Source of the DNA: CAXBBB01 sp963815505
Lineage (GTDB): Bacteria > Bacteroidota > Rhodothermia > Rhodothermales > BA12
DNA: 64,000 nt
Assembly: GCA_963815505.1 (NCBI GenBank)
Contig: CAWFGU010000010.1
Location: forward strand, 1-64,000
Direction of reading: 5' to 3'
This document shows, one piece after another, positions 26,687 to 35,832 of the stretch; positions within the stretch are counted from its first letter, which is position 1; every line of letters starts with the position of its first letter. Below the pieces are notes generated by a model. That model saw only the letters and a list, made by a program, of their open reading frames with translations. It made no database searches and was not told the origin of the DNA. Position numbers and translations under genes: made by a program.

Positions 26687-28895
26687 CTATTTAAGGATGA
26701 CGAACTTGCCGCGCTGGACCTCGCCCGAGTCGAGGTTGCTGACGGTAAAGTAGTAGAGACCGGTCGCGATGTCGAGGCTGTTGTCCGAGAGCAAGTCCCA
26801 GCTGTGCTCGCCCGTAGCGACGCGGCGCTCGTCGGTCGAGAAGTCGTCGTACCAGCGGATGTCGCCGCCTTCGGTGCCTTCGTGGCGCATCTCGGCGACG
26901 ATCTGGCCGCGCATCGTGTAGACGCGGATGTCGGCGCGGGCGGGCAGCCCAGTGAAGTTGAGACGCCGCGTCCGGGCCGTGCCGCCATCCCAGGCGGCGT
27001 TCAAGCGGTACGGGTTGGGATAGACGCCGACTTCGCGCTCGCCGCCTTCGGCCACATCGCCGGGAAAGACGCGCTGCGCGTTGGCCGTTCGTCCGCTCTC
27101 GAACGAGGGCAGTCCCGTCCGCAGGTCGCCCTTGTCGAATGCCGTGACGGAGAACAGGTATTGCCATCCGCTCAGCAGACGTCCGGCATCGTAGCGGTAC
27201 GTGTACGTCTGGCCGTCGATGACGACAGGGTCAGCGAGCCGGACGGCGTCGAACCCGTTGTTCAAGCCCGAATCGTTGCCTGGCCTATCGTACGATGCCA
27301 CGATCTGGGCTTCACCGAGCAGGTTACCCCCTCGGTCGTCGCCGGGGTCGGTGCGGTAAATGCGGTAGCCTTCGAAGTCGCGTTCGCCGGTGACCGGATC
27401 GAGGCTCTGCTCGGCGCTGTCGTCCCAGTAGACGAACGTGCGTGCCTGGCGGCGGCCGGTCTGCGGGTTCGTTTCGGGCTCGAACACGACGCGCATATTG
27501 GGCGAGCGCGGCGGTTCGGGAATCAGGTAGCGGTCGAGCCGCCCGTTGCCGTTCACGTCCTCGCCTTCGTCTAGTTCGCCGTCGTAGTCTTGGTCTTCGC
27601 CCGCATAGGTGAAGCGCGCGAAGCCGACGTTGGTGCGCAGGTTGGCGCGCGTCTCGGGTGTGTCGAGCGGCTTACCGGCCTGTTCCTGCGCGAAGTCGGG
27701 CTTGAGCGCGCCCGTCCACGCGAACGTGACGGTTAGGGTGTCACCGGAAGGGACCGAGGGAAAAGGGCCGGTCGAGAGCAGCGTGATGTAGTTGCCTGTC
27801 CCGTTGGCGCCGTCGGTGCGGATGCGCTCGTAGAAGGCGTCGCGCTGGGCAGATGTAGGCCGGATCGGTGCAGTCGAGGTCGCGGATGCCGTTGCACGTG
27901 GCGAAGCTGCCGGGGTTGGGGAAGGGCGTCGCCATGCGACCATACCGCCCGTCTTCGCCGCCGCCGTCGTTGGAAGGGCGTGCCAGCGGACCGGCGTTGC
28001 CAGCAAACTGCCAGTAGCGTGGGAAGACGGCGGGTTCAGGGTAGCCGTCGGCGACGTAGCGGTCGGCTACGGTGGGATAGAAGAAGCGGCGCGAATCGGT
28101 GCGCGGGTCGTTCCACTCGGCACCCAGCACGCTCAGCGCACCGTAGGTGTTGAGCGTTTGCTCCTGTCCGCCCGCGTTGAAGGCGTAGGTGGTCGTGAGC
28201 GAGTCGATGTAGCCGTAACCGCCGCGGCTGAAGAACTGACCACCAGTGTCGTTGGTGGTGTTGACGTTTCTCGTGACCAGATCTCCCCACATGCCGACGT
28301 AAACGCTGTCCCACGCGGCTCCGCTCGTGTTGACGATGTCGACCTCGTAGATGACGAAGAACTCGGTGAAGGGGAAGCCCCACGCATAGCTTTTGCTCGT
28401 CACGACGGCGCCGATGCGGTCGGCGAATCCGGGCTGCACCTGGGTCTGCGATCCGGGTACGAAGCGGACCGTATCGGTGAACGTGGAGACGAAGTCTTGC
28501 TGACTCACGGCCTGCCGCGTGAAGAACGGCGACGACTCGAGGTTCGAGCGCTGTTCGATCCCCGTCAGCGGTGCGAACTCGAAGCCGCTCTTGCCAGGCG
28601 CGTATCCAGCCGGGTCGGTTACGGCACCCGTGCGAACCGTCGGCCCGCCGACTTCGCGGCTGATACCGATCCACAGTCCGGCTTCGAACAGGTGCTCGAC
28701 GCCGCTGTTGAGCGGAAACTCGAACGAAGGCGGCCCGGTCGGGTTGTTGCGAACGTTGGCTTCGCCGATAAAGCCGCTGTTGGTGACGGTCAACCCGACG
28801 TTTCCGATGTCGTGCACGGCTTCCTCGAACGGAACGGTCTGCGCCGCAGCGAGCGACGGGAGGACCAGCAGGCAGCACAGTAGCGTTCGAATCAT
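26687..28895 (-). CDS. Large secreted protein with T9SS-type C-terminus (one frameshift)
   Basis: One gene of about 736 codons with a single extra base in the GGG at 27847-27849, where AYICPA should continue QRDAFYERIRTDG. The signal peptide is MIRTLLCCLLVLPSLAAAQ. The N-half has TVTNSGFIGEANVRNNPTGP and AFNAGGQEQTLNTYG; an acidic, possibly calcium-binding stretch reads GEDQDYDGELDEGEDVNGNG. The C-terminus VGVYPNPYRLNAAWDGG, RVYTMRGQIVAEM, TGLYYFTVSN, GKFVILK has the layout of a T9SS/FlgD-like sorting domain. It is the first gene of the envelope operon, divergent from the methyltransferase gene. Confidence 0.78.
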
Positions 28896-28979
28896 CGGGG
28901 GAGGATGCGGCGGAAGAGTGCTGTAAACTTAGACGCTCAACGTCCCGTCCGCCTCAACGCTTTGTTAAGTAACGTCTCT

Positions 28980-29717
28980 ATGCCGGTAATTCAACTGCAA
29001 CGCGTCCAACCACTTACGGCATTGCTGCTCCTCGTGAGTGGTGCGGCCTGCGCACCGGACTCGCCCGGCGACGGCTCTCCCTACACGTTCGACGTACCCA
29101 CCGAGCACGGTATCGGTAAGACCTTTCATGGGCGCGAGATCGCCCGCGTCGAAGGGCACGCCGAGCACCTCGACCGTCCGACACGCGCGCTTTCCGAACT
29201 GCCCGAGCGCGTGCTCGATGTGATGGCGCTGCGTCCCGACGAAGCGATTGCCGACGTGGGGGCGGGGACGGGCTTCTTTACGTTTCGGTTGGCCAGACGC
29301 GTGCCGCAGGGCCAAGTGCTTGCCATCGACATTGACCCCGACATGCTCGCCCTCGTATCTGCTCGTGCCGACTCGCTTGGGCTGTCCAACGTCGTGACCG
29401 TCGAAGGGACCGAGCAGTCGCCCCGGCTGCCGCCTCAGTCTGCCGACGCTGTTCTGATCGTCGACAGCTACCACGAGTTCAGCTATCCTGCCGAGATGCT
29501 CGCCGGTCTGCGCGACGGACTGCGCGACGGCGGGCGCCTGTTTCTGGTCGAGTACCGAGGCGAGGACGACACCCTCCCCGTCGACCGGCTGCATCGTATG
29601 ACCGAAGCGCAGGTGCGCACAGAGGTGGAGGCAGCGGGCTTTGCGTTCGTTACCAACCACGCCGTCCTGCCGCAGCAACACCTGCTCGTGTTCGAGCGGT
29701 CGGGACGCGACGAATGA
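28980..29717 (+). CDS. SAM-dependent methyltransferase with lipoprotein signal
   Basis: A 245-residue class I methyltransferase. The SAM-binding motif I is AIADVGAGTGFFTFRLARRV, with the acidic ribose contact in VLAIDIDPDML and ADAVLIVDSYHEF as motif II. The N-terminus PLTALLLLVSGAAC is a hydrophobic signal ending in a lipobox-like SGAAC, which would place the enzyme outside the cytoplasm, where SAM is not expected. Alternative: the hydrophobic part is an uncleaved anchor or the true start is later, but no internal ATG precedes motif I except DVMALRPDE. The ATG 28980 lies in a divergent promoter region. Substrate unknown. Confidence 0.8.
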   Translation: MPVIQLQRVQPLTALLLLVSGAACAPDSPGDGSPYTFDVPTEHGIGKTFHGREIARVEGHAEHLDRPTRALSELPERVLDVMALRPDEAIADVGAGTGFFTFRLARRVPQGQVLAIDIDPDMLALVSARADSLGLSNVVTVEGTEQSPRLPPQSADAVLIVDSYHEFSYPAEMLAGLRDGLRDGGRLFLVEYRGEDDTLPVDRLHRMTEAQVRTEVEAAGFAFVTNHAVLPQQHLLVFERSGRDE

Positions 29718-29739
29718 GCGAGATCCAAGCGCCTCCTGT

Positions 29740-30354
29740 CTAGAAGTGGAAGCGGAAGAAGAACAGGGCGCGGGTGTCGACCGACGACTGAGATACGTCG
29801 TCGTTACCGGCGTTGTCGTCGTCATCGTCGCTTTCGAACTGGCCGATGCGGGTGTAGCGAATCTGCATCTCGGCACCGAGCGAGAAGTGATCGCCGAAGA
29901 AATGCTCGCCGCCGACCGTCGGAGCCACGTCGAAATTGATCTGCGAGACGCCGAAGTCGTCGGATCCTCGTTCCTCTTCGGCCCGGAAGCGGGACGCGCC
30001 CAGACGCGCGCCGTAGTAGAACGAAGTAGAGGGACCCATTTCGTAGATGCCGAACAGGCCGGTGCCGACGCGGACGAACGAAAGCGTGCGGTCGAAATCG
30101 GGACCTTGATCCCGGTTTTCGGAAAACGACTGGATCTCGAACCCGACGCTGGGTTCGATGCGAAAGCCGGAGAACGTGATGGGTACGTAGAAGCTGGGCG
30201 TCAGAAAGTTCGAGCCGAAAAAGTTGTTGTCTTGATACTGAAACGACTCGGCTTCGGCAAGCCCGACGCCGATGCCGACGCGCGTCTGAGCGTGGAGGGT
30301 AGAGGACGAAGCCAAAACGAGCAGGCCGAGTAGGAGGCGAAGCGGGGTACGCAT
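29740..30354 (-). CDS. Outer-membrane beta-barrel protein
   Basis: A 204-residue protein with signal peptide MRTPLRLLLGLLVLASSSTLHAQ and alternating hydrophobic strands typical of a small OmpA/OmpW-like barrel (SFYVPITFSGFRIEPSVGFE, STSFYYGARLGASRF). It ends in FFFRFHF with the terminal phenylalanine wanted by the BAM complex. A long acidic loop, ESDDDDDNAGNDD, lies near the C-terminus. The gene is convergent with the methyltransferase gene, 22 bp apart. Function unknown beyond an envelope location. Confidence 0.75.
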   Translation of the reverse strand: MRTPLRLLLGLLVLASSSTLHAQTRVGIGVGLAEAESFQYQDNNFFGSNFLTPSFYVPITFSGFRIEPSVGFEIQSFSENRDQGPDFDRTLSFVRVGTGLFGIYEMGPSTSFYYGARLGASRFRAEEERGSDDFGVSQINFDVAPTVGGEHFFGDHFSLGAEMQIRYTRIGQFESDDDDDNAGNDDVSQSSVDTRALFFFRFHF

Positions 30355-30510
30355 GGTGATTGGGGTGAGGTAGATAGTGGGGGCGGTAGAGACAATGGAG
30401 GAGCAGTGTCGACGAAACTACGGCACCGCTAATGTGCGAAAGAGTCTTTTGTGCTCACCCAATCCGTGCAACGAGACGCCAACGTAACGCCCGGGTAGCT
30501 TGCGGTCCGG

Positions 30511-30517
30511 TAGTTTG
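30511..30517 (+). promoter_or_regulatory. -7-like box TAGTTTG
   Basis: TAGTTTG ends 27 bp before the GTG start of the 30.5-kb lipoprotein gene. It matches boxes at 15364, 37074 and 55564. No clear TTG element upstream. Confidence 0.4.
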
Positions 30518-30544
30518 ACGCTTCACCCATCGACATCTCCGCGC

Positions 30545-31171
30545 GTGCGCCCTTTCGCCCTGTTCCTGCTCTGCCTGCTCGCCGCCTGTGAGCCATTCCC
30601 GGATCAGTCGGCAGAGGACGACGACGATCAGACGACGGCGCTCGACGACTCGTTGCGCCTCGCGGAGCAGGAAGCGCGCGACCAAGTGCAGCAGCGCATC
30701 GCCGACGCCGATTACCGCGTCAGCATAGGAGGGGCAATGTCGGACACGCTCTCGGGGCGCGCCACGTTCGGGCCGATCATCGACGCGCGGACCGAGCAAG
30801 AAATCGTCATCGTGCGGCTGGAGACAGGTATCGACTTCGGCGGTGGGTACTTCCTGTCGTACGGTGGTACCGAGCTACCCGGCCCCGGACGCTATTCGAT
30901 CACGCCGTTCCCCGCCGACAGCGTACGAGCCGACGGATTCCACCAGGGGTGGAGCGCGCGCTACCGGCGAGGAATGTTGGTCAACATGCGCGCCGAGAGC
31001 GGCACGCTGACGCTCGAGACGGTGTCGGACACGCTGCTCGTCGGCACGTTCGACATCGACCTGATCGGCACAGTCGCGGCTACTGGTGGCACGCCCGTTC
31101 CCGGTGAAGTCAGCTCGCGCGGTGACTTCAAGGCGCACAGCGGCATCGGCGGTTACATCATCGGCTTTTAG
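30545..31171 (+). CDS. Lipoprotein, unknown function
   Basis: A 208-residue lipoprotein. GTG 30545 gives VRPFALFLLCLLAAC with the lipobox LLAAC at residues 11-15. An acidic linker follows (SAEDDDDQTTALDDSL), then a beta-rich domain with SIGGAMSDTLSGRATFGPII and a repeat of aromatic/glycine strands ending SGIGGYIIGF. I do not recognise a family. An upstream in-frame ATG at 30500 would add 15 residues before the signal and is less likely. The gene lies 55 bp before the DHH phosphoesterase gene. Confidence 0.65.
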   Translation: MRPFALFLLCLLAACEPFPDQSAEDDDDQTTALDDSLRLAEQEARDQVQQRIADADYRVSIGGAMSDTLSGRATFGPIIDARTEQEIVIVRLETGIDFGGGYFLSYGGTELPGPGRYSITPFPADSVRADGFHQGWSARYRRGMLVNMRAESGTLTLETVSDTLLVGTFDIDLIGTVAATGGTPVPGEVSSRGDFKAHSGIGGYIIGF

Positions 31172-31226
31172 TCGACTCGATTCGCCGGGCGGCGAACCGG
31201 GCGGGCAGGCTGCTCGTTACACCGTC

Positions 31227-32312
31227 ATGGATCGACTCTCCCCGGACGCCTTTCTGGCCCGCCTGCTGGCGCACGACACGTTTTGCCTCACCTGCCACAT
31301 CCGCCCCGACGGCGATGCCGTCGGCAGCGAGTTGGGGTTGGCCTTGTGGCTGCGCAAGTTGGGCAAGACGGTGACGATTCTCAACTCCGATCCCGCGCCC
31401 GACAATCTGGTCTGGCTGCCCGGGCACGACACGATCCGCGTTTGGGAAGGCGGCATCGCCGACCGAGAAGCCATCGTCAACGCAGACGCCTTCGTCATTC
31501 TCGACGTAAACAACCGCGACCGCATCGGCGAACTGGCCGAGACGAGCAAGGGGGCGCGCGGCGAGACGTTCGTGATCGACCATCACACCGATCCGGAAAC
31601 CTGGTTCGATGGAGCGTTCATCGACGACCGCGCCTCATCGACCTGCGAACTCGTCTACCGTCTGATTGCTGCCCACGACGCGTCGGCCATCGACGCAGAC
31701 ATCGCGCAGCCGATCTATACCGGTCTCGTGACGGACACCGGCTCGTTCCGCTTCTCGTCCGTCACGCCCGGCGTGCACCGCGTCGCCGCCGACTTGCTGG
31801 AGCGGGGCGATCTCTCGCCCGACCCGATCCACGACGCGCTCTATTCGACGCGTCGCCTGCCCGCGATTCGCTTTCTGGCGCGCGTGCTCGACACGCTCAC
31901 GATGGCGCACGGCGGGCAGATCGCGCACCTGACCATTCGGACCCGGCTGATGCAAGAACTCGAGGTGTCGTCCGACGAGGCCGAGGGGTTCGTCAACTAC
32001 GCGCTGTCGGTAGAAGGTGTCAAGGCGGCGGTGCTCTTTCTCGAAAACAGCAAGGGCGTCAAGATGAGCTTTCGCAGCCGGGGCGACGTGCACGTCAACA
32101 AATGGGCGCAGCACTTCAAAGGTGGTGGCCATCGCAACGCATCGGGCGCATTCGTGCCCGGCAAGATGGAGGCTGTTCGCAAGCGCGTCATCTCGTCGGC
32201 TCCGCGTTTCCTCGACCTCGACCCCGAACGGCTGGAGGCCGACGCGCACGGCGCCATTGCCGGATCGAACGCCGATCTGCTGCTCGCTATGAAGGCGCGC
32301 ATGGCTGGCTAG
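31227..32312 (+). CDS. DHH/DHHA1 phosphoesterase, NrnA-like
   Basis: A 361-residue phosphoesterase that likely degrades nanoRNA or cyclic-dinucleotide products (pApA) and may act on pAp. Motif I is HIRPDGDAVGSELGLALWL, motif II includes ILDVNNRDRIGELA, motif III is the diagnostic VIDHHTDPE, and motif IV lies in TGLVTDTGSFRFSS. The C-terminal DHHA1 domain has GGGHRNASGAFV. The length is a little above the usual 310-340 residues. It sits between a lipoprotein gene and pepA on the same strand. Confidence 0.93.
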   Translation: MDRLSPDAFLARLLAHDTFCLTCHIRPDGDAVGSELGLALWLRKLGKTVTILNSDPAPDNLVWLPGHDTIRVWEGGIADREAIVNADAFVILDVNNRDRIGELAETSKGARGETFVIDHHTDPETWFDGAFIDDRASSTCELVYRLIAAHDASAIDADIAQPIYTGLVTDTGSFRFSSVTPGVHRVAADLLERGDLSPDPIHDALYSTRRLPAIRFLARVLDTLTMAHGGQIAHLTIRTRLMQELEVSSDEAEGFVNYALSVEGVKAAVLFLENSKGVKMSFRSRGDVHVNKWAQHFKGGGHRNASGAFVPGKMEAVRKRVISSAPRFLDLDPERLEADAHGAIAGSNADLLLAMKARMAG

Positions 32313-32351
32313 CATCTGTCCCATTCTCTCCCATTTCGCCTATACCTCGCT

Positions 32352-33854
32352 ATGAAAGTATCCATTACCTCGCTCGAACTCACCGACCTCGACGTCGACC
32401 TCGTCATCGTCCCGCTCACCGAGGAGCAATCGACCGAGTCGCTGGGCACGCTCGCCGACGATCTGGGACCCGCCTTCACACGCGCGTCAGAGGACTTTTC
32501 GGGCAAGGAAGAGCAGACGCTGATCGTCTACCCTGAGAACACGCGCGCCCGCCGCTTCCTGCTCGTCGGCCTGGGTTTGTCGGACGACGTGACGATGGAG
32601 TCGCTGCGTGAGGCCGCCGCCCGCGCCGCCGACGCTACCTCTTCGATGGGCGTCGAGACGATCGCACTGACGACGCCGCGCGTGCCGGTCGATCTGGACT
32701 CGGCGTGCCAGGCGCTGGTCGAGGGGTTCATGCTGGCCTCGTATAAATACCTCGACTACAAGACCACTGGAGGCGAGCACCGCCCGGTCGAGCGCATCGT
32801 GATGCACGGCGACAAGAACGACACCGTTGGACGCCGGGGCGCCGAGCGGGGACGCATCGTTGCCGAAGCCGTGATGCTGGCACGCGACCTGGTCAACAAG
32901 TCGCCGCACGACAAGACGCCGACGCTGCTGGCGCGTGAGTTCGAGAAGGTCGGCAAGAAGGCCGGGTTCGAAGTCAGCGTGTGGGACAAGGCCGTCATCG
33001 AAGAGGAAAAGATGGGGGGACTGCTGGCCGTCAACAAGGGATCGGTCGACCCGCCGACGTTTACGGTTCTCGAGTACAAGCCCGAAAATGCCGTCAACGA
33101 TCGGCCTATCGTGCTCGTCGGCAAAGGCATTGTGTTCGACACCGGAGGTCTGTCGCTCAAGCCGACCAAGGATTCGATGGATCACATGAAGGCCGATATG
33201 GGCGGCGCCGCAGCCGTGATCGGCACGTTCGACGCCATCGCGCGCCTCAACGTGCCGCTCTACGTGATGGGCTTCATCCCGGCGACCGACAACCGTCCCG
33301 GCGGCAACGCCTACGTCCCCGGCGACGTGGTGACGATGCACGATGGCACGACCGTCGAAGTGCTCAACACCGACGCCGAAGGCCGCATGATTCTCGCCGA
33401 CGCGCTGAGCTACGCCAAGACCTATAACCCGATGCTGACGCTCGACGTGGCGACGCTGACCGGTTCGCAAGTCATCGCGCTGGGTGGACGAGTCGCCTCG
33501 ATCATGACGACGCCCGACAGCGAAGGCGTCACCCGGCTCGAAGAACTCGAGGCCGCAGGAATGCGCTCGGGTGACATGGTGGCGCGCCTGCCGTTCCACG
33601 CGTTCTACAAGGAGCAACTCGACAGCGAAGTCGCCGACATGAAAAACGTCGGCGGGCGCGAGGCCGGGTCCATCACGGCGGGCAAGTTTTTGGAGCACTT
33701 CGCGCCGACACCGTTCGTCCACATAGACATCGCCGGGCCGGGCTGGACGGGCAAGAAGCTGCCCTACCGCCCGATCGGTGGGACGGGCTTTGGCGTGCGG
33801 CTGCTGACCGAATATCTGCGCGGGCTGGCGGCACCCAAGAAGACGAAGAAGTAA
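32352..33854 (+). CDS. pepA: Leucyl aminopeptidase (M17)
   Basis: A 500-residue cytosolic di-metal aminopeptidase that removes N-terminal residues from peptides. The catalytic domain has VGKGIVFDTGGLSLKPTKDS with the metal ligands K and D, MDHMKADMGGAAAVIGTFDA, and the family signature NTDAEGRMILADALSY. The N-terminal alpha/beta domain starts at the ATG 32352. The end GTGFGVRLLTEYL is usual for the family. The gene lies 39 bp after the DHH phosphoesterase gene; a peptide and nucleotide salvage context is possible but not needed. Confidence 0.96.
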   Translation: MKVSITSLELTDLDVDLVIVPLTEEQSTESLGTLADDLGPAFTRASEDFSGKEEQTLIVYPENTRARRFLLVGLGLSDDVTMESLREAAARAADATSSMGVETIALTTPRVPVDLDSACQALVEGFMLASYKYLDYKTTGGEHRPVERIVMHGDKNDTVGRRGAERGRIVAEAVMLARDLVNKSPHDKTPTLLAREFEKVGKKAGFEVSVWDKAVIEEEKMGGLLAVNKGSVDPPTFTVLEYKPENAVNDRPIVLVGKGIVFDTGGLSLKPTKDSMDHMKADMGGAAAVIGTFDAIARLNVPLYVMGFIPATDNRPGGNAYVPGDVVTMHDGTTVEVLNTDAEGRMILADALSYAKTYNPMLTLDVATLTGSQVIALGGRVASIMTTPDSEGVTRLEELEAAGMRSGDMVARLPFHAFYKEQLDSEVADMKNVGGREAGSITAGKFLEHFAPTPFVHIDIAGPGWTGKKLPYRPIGGTGFGVRLLTEYLRGLAAPKKTKK

Positions 33855-33873
33855 GCGACTGGAGTTGTCCGCT

Positions 33874-34020
33874 GGACCACCCCGCCCGCCGCCTTCGGCT
33901 CTGGGCACCCCTCCTTCAAAAGGAGGGGACGATCTATTGGCTGGCTGCATAGACAAAGCAAGCGCAGCATTCGTCCTCCCCTTTCGAAGGGGAGGTGCCG
34001 CGAAGCGGCGGAGGGGTCCC
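33874..34020. repeat. Pair of inverted imperfect palindromic elements
   Basis: The right unit (33973-34020) reads GTCCTCCCCTTTCGAAGGGG then AGGTGCCGCGAAGCGGCGGA and GGGGTCCC. The left unit (33874-33930) is a similar sequence in the opposite orientation, containing CCCCTCCTTCAAAAGGAGGG. Each unit holds an internal palindrome. About 42 unrelated bases separate them. They fill the 190-base gap between pepA and pdxA. Elements of this design are widely dispersed in Bacteroidota-like genomes. Confidence 0.75.
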
Positions 34021-34044
34021 ACTCCAAACTCAATCCACACGTCC

Positions 34045-35121
34045 ATGCCCGACCGTACCGCTACGCCGCCGCTGCGTCCTAAACGCCCCAAGTCCGCGCG
34101 TGTCCGCCCACGTCTGGCGATCTCGCTGGGCGATCCCAACGGCATCGGCCCTGAAGTCGCCCTCAAAGCGCTGGCCGACAGCCGAATCCGGTCGTTTTTC
34201 CGCCCGCTGCTCGTCGGCGCCCGCTCGGTCGTCGATGCCCACGCGCGGACGATTGAGTGGGACGGCATGGAACTGGTTACGATCGGTCCGCACCAGATCA
34301 GCGACGAGCGGGCCGACACCGTGATTCCGGTTCTCGATCTGGGCGCGGGCGACGAGGTGCCGGTCGAGTTCGGCAAGCTGACGCGCGTCGGCGGGGCGCA
34401 GAGTATGCAGGCCGTCGAGGTGGCCGTCGACCTGTGCCGCGAGGGATTGGTCGACGGCATGGTGACGGCCCCGATCAACAAGGAAGCGATCTGGCTCGGC
34501 GGATACCGCACGCCCGGGCACACCGAGTTTATCGCTCAGCGCGTCGGAGCCGAGCAGTACCTGATGATGATGGTCGCCGACGAGTTGCGCGTCGGCCTCG
34601 TCACCGGTCACGTGCCGCTCGCCGACGTGCCTGCCGGGATCACGCAGAAGAGCGTGCTCCAGCGCCTGCGCGTGATCGACGATGGCCTGCGACGCGATTT
34701 CGCCGTCGACCGCCCGCGCATCGCCGTTCTCGGCCTCAATCCGCACGCGGGCGACGGCGGCGTGTTGGGGCGCGAGGAGATCGACCACATCCTTCCAGCC
34801 ATTAAGGGCGCGCTCGACGAAGGCATTCTGGCGTTCGGCCCATTTCCCAGCGACGGCTTCTTCGCGACGGGCGATTACAAGCACTACGACGGTGTCCTCG
34901 CAATGTACCACGATCAGGGGCTGGCTCCGTTCAAGGCACTCACGTTCGAGGGCGGCGTCAACTGCACGATCGGCCTGCCCATCGTCCGCACTTCGCCCGA
35001 TCACGGCACGGCCTACGCGATTGCCGGACAGAACAAGGCGCGTCCCGGTTCTATGCGCGCCGCGCTGTTCTTGGCCGCCAACATCGCGCGGCGGCGCAAG
35101 AAGATGGCTAGCGCTGCCTAG
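34045..35121 (+). CDS. pdxA: 4-hydroxythreonine-4-phosphate dehydrogenase
   Basis: Enzyme of the DXP-dependent pyridoxal phosphate route: oxidises 4-phosphohydroxy-L-threonine with NAD(P)+. The 358 residues include RLAISLGDPNGIGPEVALKA, VTAPINKEAIWLGGYRTPGH with zinc-ligand histidine, VTGHVPLADVPAGIT, LGLNPHAGDGGVLGREE and AMYHDQGLAPFKAL, all diagnostic. The start ATG 34045 follows the palindromic repeats. It is convergent with the SDR gene, and the two stops overlap by 4 bp. No pdxJ is in the window. Confidence 0.97.
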   Translation: MPDRTATPPLRPKRPKSARVRPRLAISLGDPNGIGPEVALKALADSRIRSFFRPLLVGARSVVDAHARTIEWDGMELVTIGPHQISDERADTVIPVLDLGAGDEVPVEFGKLTRVGGAQSMQAVEVAVDLCREGLVDGMVTAPINKEAIWLGGYRTPGHTEFIAQRVGAEQYLMMMVADELRVGLVTGHVPLADVPAGITQKSVLQRLRVIDDGLRRDFAVDRPRIAVLGLNPHAGDGGVLGREEIDHILPAIKGALDEGILAFGPFPSDGFFATGDYKHYDGVLAMYHDQGLAPFKALTFEGGVNCTIGLPIVRTSPDHGTAYAIAGQNKARPGSMRAALFLAANIARRRKKMASAA

Positions 35122-35828
35122 ATGTCACCCAGCTGTGGGCGGAGCACGATTTCCTCCATCACGGTGCGGTCGGACAGGCGGTACGCATCGACGACCGTGG
35201 CTGCTATGTCGTCGGGCGACATGAAGCGCTCGTCCGGCAGATCGGTGCCCTCCCACGACGGCGTGCGAACGGCTCCGGGAAGTAGCGTCGTTACCCTTAC
35301 GCCATGCGCCTTGGTCTCCTCGCGGACGACACGGGCTAGACCGAGCAGTCCATGCTTGGCCGCGCAGTACGCCACGCCGCCTGCATAGCCTTTGATCGAT
35401 GCGACCGATGCCATGAAGAACACGTGTCCGCTCTCGCGCTCGGTCATGGCGGGCAGGACACCCTTGGTGACGACGAACGCGCTCGTCAGATTCACGTCGA
35501 TCTGGCTGCGGAAGGTAGCCACGTCGGTTTCGGCCAGAGAGGCGGGCACGAACAGCCCGGCGTTGTTGACGACCACATCGGGCACGCCGGCCTCTTCGAT
35601 CACCTGCGCGACCATGCGCGCCGTTGCTGCGTCATCGGTCAGATCGCACGGATAGACGAACGCTTCGGCTCCTAACGCGCGGCACGTTTCGGCCACGGAT
35701 TCCAGTGTGGCGCGCGTCCGGGCCGTCAGGACGATCCGTGCGCCCGGAAACTCGGAAAATGCACGAGCGACCGAAGCGCCGATGCCCTGGCTTGCGCCGG
35801 TTACGAGAACGAGGGGGGAGGTCGTCAT
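35118..35828 (-). CDS. SDR oxidoreductase, sepiapterin-reductase-like candidate
   Basis: A 236-residue classical short-chain dehydrogenase. The cofactor loop is LVTGASQGIGASVARAF, the structural motif is VVNNAGLF, the catalytic serine is in FFMASVASIKG, and the YxxxK pair is YCAAK. The C-terminal PGAVRTPSWEG, SPDDIAATVVDAY and RTVMEEIVLRPQLGDI resemble the sepiapterin reductase of Chlorobium as I recall it. It starts 4 bp after folE and shares the operon with a PTPS gene, which would complete a three-step tetrahydrobiopterin route. Many SDRs have related ends, so the specific function is inference; the SDR family call is secure. Confidence 0.85.
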   Translation of the reverse strand: MTTSPLVLVTGASQGIGASVARAFSEFPGARIVLTARTRATLESVAETCRALGAEAFVYPCDLTDDAATARMVAQVIEEAGVPDVVVNNAGLFVPASLAETDVATFRSQIDVNLTSAFVVTKGVLPAMTERESGHVFFMASVASIKGYAGGVAYCAAKHGLLGLARVVREETKAHGVRVTTLLPGAVRTPSWEGTDLPDERFMSPDDIAATVVDAYRLSDRTVMEEIVLRPQLGDI

Positions 35829-35832
35829 GTCT

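Noticed and set aside
33874..34020. CRISPR-like repeats
   Set aside because: Only two units, in opposite orientation and with internal palindromes; no regular spacing and no cas gene.
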